Shown piece after piece: positions 43,927 to 52,235 of a DNA stretch of 64,000 nucleotides (position 1 is the stretch's first letter; every line of letters starts with the position of its first letter). The notes beneath the pieces were generated by a model. That model did no database searches, was not told the DNA's origin, and saw nothing but the letters and a program-made list of their open reading frames with translations. The position numbers and the translations under genes are program-made. Source of the stretch: Phyllobacterium calauticae (GTDB lineage Bacteria; Pseudomonadota; Alphaproteobacteria; Rhizobiales; Rhizobiaceae); assembly GCF_019991125.1 (NCBI RefSeq), contig NZ_JAGENB010000001.1, positions 930,001 through 994,000 on the forward strand, given 5' to 3'.

Positions 43927-44946
43927 ATGCTAGTGTTCGCCAAAAAGCTGCGGGACGAAGTTGGAGGGGGCGTCCTGACGTCCCTCGCCCTGCATCTTTT
44001 GGTGGCGGCATTGCTATTTCTCCAGCTTCCCCAATGGAAAACCACACCGCCGGAGCCGGAAAGCGTGGAGGTGAAGGTCGTTCCGCCGCCAGAACCCGAA
44101 CCGCAGCCAAAGCCGGAACCGGAAAAGAAGGAAGAGAAGGCAGAGGCGCCAAAACCGCAGCCCGCCCCGGCCCCCGCCGCAGCGGCCGCCTCTTCGCAAC
44201 GTCTTCTCAAGCTTCTCCCGAGATCAGAAAGAGATGCTGCCGATTCCGAAGCGGCGCCACCCGCCGACGGTACAACTCAAGACGCGGCATCAACCCCGCA
44301 AGACTCACCCGCAGCACAAGCGAAAATGGACGCTGCTCCAGCCGCGCTGCCGCTGGAGAGCAAACCGGCTGCGCCAGAAACCCCGAGACCTGATGTGCAG
44401 TCGGCGCCCATGCCCAGCGAAACGGCGGGACAGGCAACGCAACAGTCGCCGGCTCCGACCAACGCGGTCAACAATATGCCCACTCCGCAACAGAAATCAG
44501 AGCCTACGCCAAAGAAGTCAGATCAGGCATCCAAACCGAACGGTTCCAAAACCGCACCCAGCTCCAATCCATTCTCAAATATGAGCCAGAAATTCCTGCC
44601 GAACTCGGGGCTTGACCCACGGACAGCGCAGATCGTCGCAAGGCTTTCGCCAGAAGAGCGCCTTGCAAGCCTCTGTACATCGGAGGCATTGGCGATGCTG
44701 AGTTCAAAACCCAGCACTGCATCGCGGGATGCGATCCTTCCCAATGGCCCTGCGGGAGGGATCACGTCCAAGACGTCGTTCAACGGTGCAGGCGCCGCGT
44801 TTCGCCTCGGATCAAACTGGTACAATCTGGATTTCAAATGTTCCGTCGATGCCGGCGCAACGCGGGTGGTCTCATTCACCTTCAGGATTGGCGGGATCGT
44901 TCCAAGAAATGAGTGGCAAGCCCGCAAGTTGGATGACAGGCGCTGA
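43927..44946 (+). CDS. TonB-like DUF930 domain protein
   Basis: This 339-residue protein has one N-terminal TM (TSLALHLLVAALLFLQLP), then a long Pro/Glu/Lys-rich periplasm-spanning region (PPPEPEPQPKPEPEKKEEKA) and a low-complexity Pro/Ala/Ser stretch up to about residue 220. The C-terminal DUF930 domain starts LDPRTAQIVARLSPEERLAS and ends with RIGGIVPRNEWQARKL. It looks like a TonB architecture with a different end, possibly spanning to the outer membrane. TonB function is not shown, as no ExbBD genes are near. Confidence 0.8.
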   Translation: MLVFAKKLRDEVGGGVLTSLALHLLVAALLFLQLPQWKTTPPEPESVEVKVVPPPEPEPQPKPEPEKKEEKAEAPKPQPAPAPAAAAASSQRLLKLLPRSERDAADSEAAPPADGTTQDAASTPQDSPAAQAKMDAAPAALPLESKPAAPETPRPDVQSAPMPSETAGQATQQSPAPTNAVNNMPTPQQKSEPTPKKSDQASKPNGSKTAPSSNPFSNMSQKFLPNSGLDPRTAQIVARLSPEERLASLCTSEALAMLSSKPSTASRDAILPNGPAGGITSKTSFNGAGAAFRLGSNWYNLDFKCSVDAGATRVVSFTFRIGGIVPRNEWQARKLDDRR

Positions 44947-45101
44947 TAACCGGCGCCAGACCCGGCCTTGATCATCGCGTCCTACTGAGGCGAGAATGGA
45001 CGCCGCACCATGTGGGTGTTTTGTTTTCCTTGCCCTGCAATAACAGTCACAGCGCGGCACGGATGCCACGCTGTTCATTCCAAAAAGCAAGCGGTTTCAG
45101 G

Positions 45102-45359
45102 TCAAGCAGATCTGTTGCCGGTGATCGCGTGATAGAGCCAGAGCACGACGACGGAACCGATAACAGCGACGATCAGACTGTAGATGTTGAAGCCGGTGAC
45201 GCCGGTGGCACCGAGCAAGCTGAAAATGAAGCCGCCGGCGACAGCGCCGACAATGCCCAGAACGATGTCAAGGATTAAGCCCTGACCGCTCTTGTTGACG
45301 ATCTTGCTGCCAATAAATCCAGCAACAAGTCCAAGTACAATCCAACCGATAACAGACAT
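45102..45359 (-). CDS. GlsB/YeaQ/YmgE-family small membrane protein
   Basis: This 85-residue membrane protein has Gly-rich helices (MSVIGWIVLGLVAGFIGSKI, then LDIVLGIVGAVAGGFIFSLL and YSLIVAVIGSVVVLWLYHAI). It matches the transglycosylase-associated GlsB family by pattern and size. The start at 45359 follows GGAAGGAA; a longer open frame upstream lacks a signal. Family members are stress-related, of unknown biochemistry. Confidence 0.88.
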   Translation of the reverse strand: MSVIGWIVLGLVAGFIGSKIVNKSGQGLILDIVLGIVGAVAGGFIFSLLGATGVTGFNIYSLIVAVIGSVVVLWLYHAITGNRSA

Positions 45360-45519
45360 GCGAACATTCCTTCCTATCCATTGGCTTAATGTCGTCATGT
45401 TTTCGCATAGATTGAATAAAAGCAAGATGGTTGTGCTTTCTCCCGGAATGAACAAATATCTTTGCGGGGGAGAACGACGGATTTGAGCTGAAACCGAGCA
45501 ATATAGAAGGGAGATCGAG

Positions 45520-45981
45520 ATGGGAATTTTCGATAATGCGGTACCAGGCGGAAATATATCGAAGCCGCTGATCATTGCGCTTGGAGCACTTCTGGTCGGT
45601 AAAATGCTGAGCGGCGGCTCGAGCCAGCCCGCGCAGGCTCCCGACAATCCACAAACGGCCGACAACGGCAATACAGCAGCCGGCGGCGGGCTTCTCGGCG
45701 GGCTCGGCGGTCTCCTGAACAGCCTGACCAATGCGGGCCATGGCGAGACGGCAAATTCCTGGCTTCAGCCGGGTGAAAACAAGCCCATCGCACCCGGCGA
45801 TCTGGGCAGCGCGCTCGGCCAGAAAACCATCAGCGAGATTGCCCAGCAAACCGGGATGAGTGAACAAGACCTTCTCGCGCAGCTGTCGAAGATCTTGCCG
45901 GGCGTGGTCGACCAGCTCACGCCGAACGGCCAGGTGCCCAGCACGCAGCAGATTGCTTCGCTCCTGAAATCTTCTTCATAA
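45520..45981 (+). CDS. YidB-family protein (DUF937)
   Basis: This 153-residue protein with a hydrophobic Gly/Leu-rich N-terminus (ISKPLIIALGALLVGKMLSG) and GGGLLGGLGGLLNSLTNAG matches YidB/DUF937 by order. The conserved C-terminal helix ISEIAQQTGMSEQDLLAQLS follows. AAGGGAG precedes the ATG. The function is unknown. It is convergent with an MFS gene and shares a bidirectional terminator. Confidence 0.88.
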   Translation: MGIFDNAVPGGNISKPLIIALGALLVGKMLSGGSSQPAQAPDNPQTADNGNTAAGGGLLGGLGGLLNSLTNAGHGETANSWLQPGENKPIAPGDLGSALGQKTISEIAQQTGMSEQDLLAQLSKILPGVVDQLTPNGQVPSTQQIASLLKSSS

Positions 45982-45986
45982 ACACC

Positions 45987-46026
45987 AGGCTGGCCGGAAC
46001 GGGTTTCGTTTCGGCCAGCCTTTGTT
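45987..46026. terminator. Bidirectional intrinsic terminator between YidB and MFS genes
   Basis: Arms AGGCTGGCCG (45987-45996) and CGGCCAGCCT (46012-46021) with a 15-nt loop; a TTGTT run follows on the plus strand. It lies between two convergent stop codons. Confidence 0.75.
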
Positions 46027-46039
46027 CGGTCGCCGGGGA

Positions 46040-47215
46040 TCAGGCGACGGAAAGTTCGGTCTTGCGCGCGTTGACGCTGGCGAGCCGCATCACGACGAGC
46101 CCGAGCAGCGGGAAGGCGCCGCCGATCCATCCCAGATATTCAAGGCCCAGGTTGGCGATGATCAGCCCGCCGATGAACGACCCCGAAGCAATGCCGAGAT
46201 AGAGCGCCGAGCCATTGAGCGACAGCGCGAGCGGCGCACTTTCCGGGGCGATCGCCAGAACCCGGCTGGCCTGCGCGGGCGGGAACATCCAGGCGGCAAT
46301 TCCCCAGAGAACCATGATCGTCATCAGCGCAGGACCGGCGATTTCATGCGGCCATTGCATGATCCAGCTGATCGCCATCAGCGATGCGGCATTGAGGAAG
46401 GAGGCGGCGATCACCGTGCGCGTCGGGCCGAAGCGATCCGACAATTGTCCGCCGACAACATTGCCAAGCGCAGCACCAAGACCAAAGGCCAGCAGCACCA
46501 GCGGCACCATCGCGCGGGAAAGGCCGGTGCCCTGCACCGCGATGGCGGCGATATAGGTGAAAACGATGAAGCCGCCGGCCATGTAGAGCAGCATGGTGAC
46601 AAGCGCTGGCAAGAGCCCGGGGTGGCGGATCACGCCGAGCCGCTGCCGCAGGGTCAAGCGGTCGGCGCGCAATCCGCGCGGCAGGAGAAACCAGACGAAG
46701 GTTGTCGCGGCCGCCCCGATCAGGGCAATGAAGATGTAGGTGCCGCGCCAGCCGGCAAACGATGCGATCAGCGCGCCAAGCGGCGCACCGAAGGCCACCG
46801 CCAGCGTGGTCCCGCCGACGATGACGGAAATCGCCCGCGCCCGGTGATGCGATTCAGAGATGGCGACGGCCGTTGCCTGCGCCGTGGCCGCGTATAGGCC
46901 CGCCGACATGCCGATCAGCAGCCGGGCGGCCGTGAGAAACGCATAGGACGGAGCAAATGCCGCCAGAATTGCCCCGATGACGAAGGTGGTGGCACTGCCT
47001 GCCAGGATAACGCGGCGGTCTGCAGACCCGGTAAGAGCCGCAAGAACCGGCGCGCCCAGCGCATAGGCAAGCGCGAACATGACCACGAGATAGCCGGCCT
47101 GAACCAGCGTCACGCCGGTATCCCCGGCAATCTGCGGCAGAAGGCTGGCGACGACAAAACCCTCAATGCCAATGGCGAATGTACCCAACGCCAGACCGAC
47201 AAGGCGAATGTCCAT
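46040..47215 (-). CDS. MFS transporter, drug-efflux type
   Basis: This 391-residue inner-membrane protein has twelve TM helices and the loop-2 motif A-like ALTGSADRRVILAGS of DHA1-type exporters. It starts MDIRLVGLALGTFAIG at 47215 (22 codons shorter than the full open frame), with AAAGGA 8 bp upstream. It is divergent from the ArsR gene, and the intergenic region has two GTTCAA-N6-TTGAAC operators, so it is probably repressed by ArsR. The substrate is unknown. Confidence 0.9.
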   Translation of the reverse strand: MDIRLVGLALGTFAIGIEGFVVASLLPQIAGDTGVTLVQAGYLVVMFALAYALGAPVLAALTGSADRRVILAGSATTFVIGAILAAFAPSYAFLTAARLLIGMSAGLYAATAQATAVAISESHHRARAISVIVGGTTLAVAFGAPLGALIASFAGWRGTYIFIALIGAAATTFVWFLLPRGLRADRLTLRQRLGVIRHPGLLPALVTMLLYMAGGFIVFTYIAAIAVQGTGLSRAMVPLVLLAFGLGAALGNVVGGQLSDRFGPTRTVIAASFLNAASLMAISWIMQWPHEIAGPALMTIMVLWGIAAWMFPPAQASRVLAIAPESAPLALSLNGSALYLGIASGSFIGGLIIANLGLEYLGWIGGAFPLLGLVVMRLASVNARKTELSVA

Positions 47216-47229
47216 GGGAGATATCCTTT

Positions 47230-47247
47230 GTTCAATGATCCTTGAAC
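47230..47247. promoter_or_regulatory. ArsR operator, copy 1 (GTTCAA-N6-TTGAAC)
   Basis: A perfect 18-bp dyad located 15 bp upstream of the MFS start, where repressor binding would block that promoter or its start. It has the same half-sites and spacing as copy 2. Confidence 0.7.
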
Positions 47248-47282
47248 TATTGAGCTCACCGGCATGTGAAGTCAAGAACAAA

Positions 47283-47300
47283 GTTCAACGATTATTGAAC
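47283..47300. promoter_or_regulatory. ArsR operator, copy 2 (GTTCAA-N6-TTGAAC)
   Basis: A second perfect 18-bp dyad in the same gap, 53 bp from copy 1, with a further TTGAAC half-site at 47302-47307. It lies 37 bp upstream of the ArsR start. The identical half-sites and conserved spacing make it very likely that one regulator binds both. Confidence 0.7.
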
Positions 47301-47337
47301 ATTGAACTTTTCCCGCGTACTTGCTACGTAGGAGGGC

Positions 47338-47718
47338 ATGACCCATCCCCTGTTTCATCCGGATGCTGAAGAGATTTCACTTCCCGCCATCTTCACAGCG
47401 CTTGGCGACGAGACGCGTTTGAACATCATCGCCATTCTCGCGCGCAACGGCGAACGCGCCATGACATGCGGGCAATTTACCCAGCTTGGTTCCAAAACAG
47501 CCCTGAGCTATCATGTCGCCAAGCTGCGGGAGGCAGGCGTGATCAATGTGCGGCCCGATGGAACGAAACGGTTTCTGACCTTGCGCCGTGCCGATCTCGA
47601 CAATCGCTTCCCCGGCTTTCTCGACTCCGTCATCGCCTCGGCAAGCACGATGCCGTTGCCTGAAAGCCAGCCTCCGGCCGATCCGGCCGAAACCCGGGGA
47701 GAAACCGAATGGACATAA
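47338..47718 (+). CDS. ArsR-family winged-helix regulator
   Basis: This 126-residue protein has the ArsR core: [40 protein letters not shown] and [11 protein letters not shown] (the wing). The metal-sensing CxC box of ArsR/SmtB is missing, so a non-metal ligand or redox control is more likely. It overlaps the cupin gene by 10 bp and is divergent from the MFS gene. It probably autoregulates through the paired operators. Confidence 0.9.
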   Translation: MTHPLFHPDAEEISLPAIFTALGDETRLNIIAILARNGERAMTCGQFTQLGSKTALSYHVAKLREAGVINVRPDGTKRFLTLRRADLDNRFPGFLDSVIASASTMPLPESQPPADPAETRGETEWT

Positions 47719-48110
47719 AATCAAGCGGCTCCATACCGACGCGCCGCGCGCCGGAAGAATGGTTCACCGGCACAGTCTGGCAGGACCCGATCATCCAGAC
47801 CCCTTCCCCGGCGCGGCTGATCGCCGTGGTCGTGCATTTCGAGCCGGGCGCCCGAACCGCATGGCACACCCATCCGCTTGGACAGACCCTTTATGTGGTT
47901 TCCGGTGCGGGCCTCGCGCAGGTCTGGGGCGAGCAAATCCGCGAGATCAGGACTGGTGATGTCGTCTGGATTCCGCCCGGCGAAAAACACTGGCATGGTG
48001 CGGGTCCGGCAAATTCCATGTCGCACATCGCCATGCAGGAGGCATTGGACGGCAATGCCGTCGAGTGGATGGAAAAGGTTTCCGATACGCAATATTCCGG
48101 CGCACAATAA
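47709..48110 (+). CDS. Cupin, manganese-dependent mandelonitrile-lyase-like
   Basis: This 133-residue single-domain cupin resembles the Granulicella hydroxynitrile lyase from memory: [15 protein letters not shown], then [17 protein letters not shown] and [15 protein letters not shown]. Predicted metal ligands are the two His in HTH, Gln in PLGQ and His in KHWHG. HNL-type cupins release cyanide from cyanohydrins; many homologues have other roles. It is translationally coupled to the ArsR gene by a 10-bp overlap. The substrate is not proven. Confidence 0.82.
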   Translation: MDIKSSGSIPTRRAPEEWFTGTVWQDPIIQTPSPARLIAVVVHFEPGARTAWHTHPLGQTLYVVSGAGLAQVWGEQIREIRTGDVVWIPPGEKHWHGAGPANSMSHIAMQEALDGNAVEWMEKVSDTQYSGAQ

Positions 48111-48171
48111 TCTGCTAGCATGTGTGCAGGTGTAAAAACCCGGCTTTGCGGTTGCGTTGAAAGGAAAAATC

Positions 48172-48360
48172 ATGGCGTTCGAAGACATCAAGGCACAGAT
48201 CGCACTCCTGCTTGAAGAGATGGTGCAACGGCCGGCAGACGCCCATGAAATTCACGAGACTCTGCGTGAGCATCTCAACGAACTGAAAGCCATGGGCATG
48301 CCGCTTCCCGCGGACCTTGTCGCCCTCGAGAAGCAGCTGGAAGTCGACTTTGATTCCTGA
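48172..48360 (+). CDS. Small conserved hypothetical protein (62 residues)
   Basis: An acidic helical protein: MAFEDIKAQIALLLEEMVQR, then HEIHETLREHLNELKAM. The ATG at 48172 has AAAGGAAAA at good spacing. I do not recognise a family or function. It may share a transcript with the upstream cupin. Confidence 0.65.
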   Translation: MAFEDIKAQIALLLEEMVQRPADAHEIHETLREHLNELKAMGMPLPADLVALEKQLEVDFDS

Positions 48361-48369
48361 ACGGCACGC

Positions 48370-48606
48370 TTAGACGGACCCTTTGAAAATATCCTTCTTC
48401 AGATCGGGGTGCGATGTGAACAGGTCCCCCCGCCCGGGACGGCCGTCCCTCATGCCGATGTCGCGCAGCATGTGATCGGAAAAATCCCCGGCATTGACGG
48501 TGATCGGCACGGTGGGCCTTACCAGCGCCCGCCTAAGGGTCGCGAACCAACCCCAGCGGGATCCGGGGTTGTCTATGGATGTGCAGTGCGATGGTGAGGG
48601 GTTCAT
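48370..48606 (-). CDS. DUF1127-like small protein
   Basis: A 78-residue protein with a central Trp/Arg-rich helix (RWGWFATLRRALVRP) and the DUF1127-like signature SDHMLRDIGMRDG near residues 47-59. DUF1127 proteins in alphaproteobacteria affect RNA turnover and phosphate or stress responses. The start at 48606 is the ATG giving a normal length; the longer frame upstream overlaps the LysR promoter. Confidence 0.7.
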   Translation of the reverse strand: MNPSPSHCTSIDNPGSRWGWFATLRRALVRPTVPITVNAGDFSDHMLRDIGMRDGRPGRGDLFTSHPDLKKDIFKGSV

Positions 48607-48723
48607 GACCTCAACTCCGGTTTGTATGCGACGTTCATGTCTTGGGTCTGCATTCAATGCGCCTGTTCGCGCTTGTTTTCCAACAAAACGACGAGTATCT
48701 TCCATAAGGACAGCTTATGGATC

Positions 48724-49617
48724 ATGCCGATGAATCTTCCGCCCCTTGCCGCTATCCGTGTTTTCGAGGCCGCTGCCCGCCATGGCAATTTCACCAAGGC
48801 GGCGGAGGAGCTCGGCATGACGCAAGCCGCCGTCAGCTATCAGATCAAACTGCTGGAAGAGCGGGTGGGATCGCCGCTGTTTCTGCGGCTGCCGCGTCAG
48901 GTTGTCCTGACGGAAATCGGGGCGCGGCTGGCCCCGGCAACGACCGAGGCATTCGAAATCCTGCGTGCCGCCTTTGCAACGACACGCGAAAGCGCCGACG
49001 GCATCCTGACCATCGCGACGATTCCGACCTTTGCCGCCACGTGGCTGGTTCCGCGGCTGGGTTCGTTTCAAATGGAGAACCCGGCACTGGCCGTACGGCT
49101 GAAATCCGGCCGCGAAATGACGGATTTCGTGCGTCAGGAGGCGGATGTCGGCATTCGCAGCGGCACAAAGGAGTGGCCCGGCCTGGTCTGTCACAAGCTT
49201 TTCCAGGCCTATTTCACGCCCATGCTGTCACCGGCACTCGCCGCCTCGGTCGGCGGTGTCAAGACACCGACCGACCTGCTCAAACTGCCCATTCTCGACC
49301 CCGGCGACCCCTGGTGGAACATCTGGTTCAGCCTGGTGGGTATCGAAAAGCCGGCCCTGCGCGGCGACCTGCGCAATCGGCTGGGCGATCAGCATCTGGA
49401 AGGGCGGGCGGTGCTGGCCGGACAGGGCGTGGGAATACTGACACCGTTCTTCTTCCAGCCCGAGCTGCAACAAGGACAGCTTATCCAACCCTTCGATATT
49501 GTGGGATCGTCAGAGCACGCCTACTGGCTGGTTTATCCGGAAGCCCGGCGGAATGTCCCGAAAATCCGCGCGTTCCGCGACTGGATGCTGGGGCAGCTCG
49601 GTGCGGTAAAGATATAG
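48724..49617 (+). CDS. LysR-family regulator (GcvA-like)
   Basis: A 297-residue protein with LysR HTH (PPLAAIRVFEAAARHGNFTK, then LGMTQAAVSYQIKLLEERVG) and a substrate domain of the GcvA type. The start may be 48724 or 48730 (MNLPPLAAIRVF). It is divergent from the DUF1127 gene. Its target is unknown. The 3' end abuts an unrelated small membrane gene. Confidence 0.9.
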   Translation: MPMNLPPLAAIRVFEAAARHGNFTKAAEELGMTQAAVSYQIKLLEERVGSPLFLRLPRQVVLTEIGARLAPATTEAFEILRAAFATTRESADGILTIATIPTFAATWLVPRLGSFQMENPALAVRLKSGREMTDFVRQEADVGIRSGTKEWPGLVCHKLFQAYFTPMLSPALAASVGGVKTPTDLLKLPILDPGDPWWNIWFSLVGIEKPALRGDLRNRLGDQHLEGRAVLAGQGVGILTPFFFQPELQQGQLIQPFDIVGSSEHAYWLVYPEARRNVPKIRAFRDWMLGQLGAVKI

Positions 49618-49657
49618 CAAGGATGCGGCAGAGCGTTGAGCCCCGCCGCAGCGATCC

Positions 49658-49819
49658 CTAGAAAACTGCGAGATAGCGCAGCAGCGAGATAATCCCGATC
49701 ACCACAACGATCACCTGGACGATCTGTTTGGCGCGGCCATCGAGCGGCAGCATCTGGACGAGATAGAGCACAAGAAAGATCACCAGAACGGTGATCAAAA
49801 GGCTGATAAGAATGGACAT
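49658..49819 (-). CDS. Thivi_2564-like small membrane protein
   Basis: A 53-residue protein with two TM helices (SILISLLITVLVIFLVLYLV and IVQVIVVVIGIISLLRYLAV) separated by a charged turn DGRAKQ. The pattern matches a known family of short two-helix proteins with unknown role. The ATG at 49819 follows the GGAAATT region. Confidence 0.75.
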   Translation of the reverse strand: MSILISLLITVLVIFLVLYLVQMLPLDGRAKQIVQVIVVVIGIISLLRYLAVF

Positions 49820-50034
49820 TGCAAATTTCCTGTTTTCGGGATCAGAACGATCGTAGCGTGGCAAAACTCTTTGCTGGCTATTTTTGTTCCATGCAAACAG
49901 CAGTCCACACGCTGCAATATCCGGACGTGCTGCCGGCACCGGATGCTTCGCGCAATTTCGAACCACCGTGCATTGCATTGCCGGTTCAGTTGCTGATAGC
50001 TTCGCCATCATCCCCGTTTCTCAGGATTCTTCCC

Positions 50035-50448
50035 ATGCGCTCGCTGTTTCATCTTGCCTACCACGTCCATGATCTCGACAAGGCGCGCGGCTTCTATGGC
50101 GATATCCTTGGCTGTGCCGAGGGGCGAAGCACCGATAGCTGGGTGGATTTCGATTTCTTCGGTCATCAGATCTCGCTGCATCTCGGCAAGCCGTTCGAAA
50201 CGACCAACACCGGCAAGGTGGGCGATCACATGGTGCCCATGCCGCATCTCGGCGTCATTCTTCCGCTGGAAGACTGGAATGCCCTTGCCGACCGGCTCAA
50301 ACGCGCAAAGGTCGACTTCGTCATGCCTCCCGTGGTGCGGTTCAAGGGCGAACCGGGCGAGCAATGGACCATGTTTTTCCGTGATCCCTCGGGCAACCCG
50401 ATCGAAGTGAAGGGCTTTGCGGATTTCGCCAGCGTCTACGCGAAATAG
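50035..50448 (+). CDS. VOC-superfamily (glyoxalase-type) protein
   Basis: A 137-residue protein with two beta-alpha-beta-beta-beta units: FHLAYHVHDLDKARGFYGDI and a second with MFFRDPSGNPIEVKGF. Ligands from the first His, HxS region and Glu in PIEVKG may bind metal. The ATG at 50035 follows AGGA at 8 bp. It is followed closely by an EamA gene (8-bp gap). Substrate unknown. Confidence 0.85.
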   Translation: MRSLFHLAYHVHDLDKARGFYGDILGCAEGRSTDSWVDFDFFGHQISLHLGKPFETTNTGKVGDHMVPMPHLGVILPLEDWNALADRLKRAKVDFVMPPVVRFKGEPGEQWTMFFRDPSGNPIEVKGFADFASVYAK

Positions 50449-50456
50449 CGGCCGCC

Positions 50457-51338
50457 ATGGAATTCAAGCCATCAAACCTGAAGGCGGCGTTCTGGATGTC
50501 CGGGTCGCTGGCCGCCATTCTCATGATGGCGATCTCCGGCCGGGAAGCCTCAAAGGAACTCAACGTCTTCCAGATCATGGAAATGCGGTCGCTGATCGGG
50601 CTGGCCATGCTCTATCCGTTGATCCGGTCTTCCGGCGGCGTGCGCGCCATGCGGACCGGCCGCATCTGGCAGCACGTCGGACGCAATACCGCCCACTATG
50701 CCGGCCAGTTCGCCTGGCTGCAGGCGCTGTCCATGATCCCGCTGGCGCAGGTGATCGCCATTGAATTCACCACACCGGCCTGGACGGCCGTCATGGCCGT
50801 CGCCTTTCTCGGCGAGCGGTTCAATCTCTGGCGCACGCTGACGATCCTTCTCGGCATCATCGGTGTCGTCATCATCGTGCGCCCCGGCATCGGAACGATC
50901 GAAATGGGACAGTTGATCGTGCTCGGCGCGGCGTTCACGTTCGGCATTTCCTTCACCATGGTCAAATCCCTGACCCGCACGGAAAGCGTGGTGAAAATCA
51001 TCTTCTGGATGCTGGTGATCCAGTCAGCCATCGGATTGCTGCCGGCGCTGCATGTCTGGCAGTGGCCGACCCTGCATGCCTGGCCCTGGGTGGTGATCAT
51101 CGCCTTCACCGGCACATTCTCGCATTTCTGCATGGCGAAGGCCCTGCTCTATGCGGATGCCACCGTGGTGATCCCGATGGACTTTCTGCGCGTGCCGCTC
51201 ATGGCCGTGCTGGGCTGGCTCATCTATGCGGAACGGATCGATATCTACACGGCGCTCGGCGCAGCCCTCATCCTTTCGGGCAACCTTCTGAACCTGAAAA
51301 ACAAGAGCGTGCCGGCAAAGGCCATTCAAGCGGATTGA
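50457..51338 (+). CDS. EamA/DMT-family transporter
   Basis: A 293-residue inner-membrane protein with ten TM helices in two EamA repeats; the second begins MGQLIVLGAAFTFGISFTMV. It starts 8 bp after the VOC gene, likely in one operon. DMT proteins export amino acids or small metabolites. The ligand is not identified. Confidence 0.9.
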   Translation: MEFKPSNLKAAFWMSGSLAAILMMAISGREASKELNVFQIMEMRSLIGLAMLYPLIRSSGGVRAMRTGRIWQHVGRNTAHYAGQFAWLQALSMIPLAQVIAIEFTTPAWTAVMAVAFLGERFNLWRTLTILLGIIGVVIIVRPGIGTIEMGQLIVLGAAFTFGISFTMVKSLTRTESVVKIIFWMLVIQSAIGLLPALHVWQWPTLHAWPWVVIIAFTGTFSHFCMAKALLYADATVVIPMDFLRVPLMAVLGWLIYAERIDIYTALGAALILSGNLLNLKNKSVPAKAIQAD

Positions 51339-51374
51339 AACGTTTCATCCGCTCGAAGCCGTTGCAATCGATGC

Positions 51375-52013
51375 TCAGGCCTTGCCGAAAAGGGTCGGGG
51401 CATCGCCTGCCTGCCATTTCGGATATTTCAGCATCACCGCGTCGAACCGGCCGGATGACACGAACTCATCCAGCCACCGCTTCACGTGCGGCCGGGCAAG
51501 CCCGCTCCACCAGTCCGCATCCACGCTGGCAAACTGCCGGACAAACGGCAGGATCGCCATGTCGGCAAGCGACGGCGTCGCCCGGAAGAGACAGCGCGAC
51601 CAGGCCAGCCGTTCCTCGTATTCATCCAGTATTGCCACGACTTTTTCGCGTTCTGCCAGCGGATCGGTTTTATCAAAGCGGGTTGGGTATTTGTAGCGGT
51701 CAAGGCTGCGCTTGAACGGTCCGTCATTGCGGGCAATCCAGCCGCCATCATCCACCTCAAGCCAATGTTCCGGGTCATGCTGGCTCAAGGCCCAGCGCAT
51801 GATGTCGAGGCTTTCATCAATCACTGTCCCATCGGGCAGCAGCAGCATCGGCACCGTTCCCGATGGCGAAACACCGAGAAACTCCGGCGCCTTGTCTCTC
51901 AATACGATTTCCCGGAGCTCACAGGCCTGGTGCGCGGCCTGAATGGCGAGCCGGGCCCGCATGGCATAGGGACAGCGGCGAAAAGAATACAGGACTGGCA
52001 GAGCAAGAGTCAT
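51375..52013 (-). CDS. Glutathione S-transferase family protein
   Basis: A 212-residue protein with a thioredoxin-fold N-terminus (LPVLYSFRRCPYAMRARLA, Cys at about residue 14), SPSGTVPMLLLPDGTVIDES (cis-Pro and SNAIL-type ES), and an all-helical C-terminal domain (TPSLADMAILPFVRQFA). A start six codons shorter than the longest frame (52013) follows GAGGT. It conjugates or reduces substrates with glutathione. The EamA gene is convergent. Confidence 0.88.
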   Translation of the reverse strand: MTLALPVLYSFRRCPYAMRARLAIQAAHQACELREIVLRDKAPEFLGVSPSGTVPMLLLPDGTVIDESLDIMRWALSQHDPEHWLEVDDGGWIARNDGPFKRSLDRYKYPTRFDKTDPLAEREKVVAILDEYEERLAWSRCLFRATPSLADMAILPFVRQFASVDADWWSGLARPHVKRWLDEFVSSGRFDAVMLKYPKWQAGDAPTLFGKA

Positions 52014-52235
52014 GGGGACCTCGGTTGACACAAGTTTTCATGAAACCGGTGCCGATAACAAGCCTTGCGTGTGCATCGCCCTGATCCATGAATTCAATTC
52101 ATGATTATCCCGCGATATCACACGATTATCAATGGAATGCGCTTCGACCATATTCAGCGCAACCGGATTGCCATCCGTCATCATTCCATTCGCGGGCCGG
52201 ACCGAATTCCCGCCTGCCATTCAAAGGACAAGACA

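Noticed and set aside
46022-46897. 291-codon plus-strand frame opposite the MFS gene
   Set aside because: Arg/Asp/Gly/His-rich antisense shadow; the MFS protein on the other strand has clear TM helices and operators.
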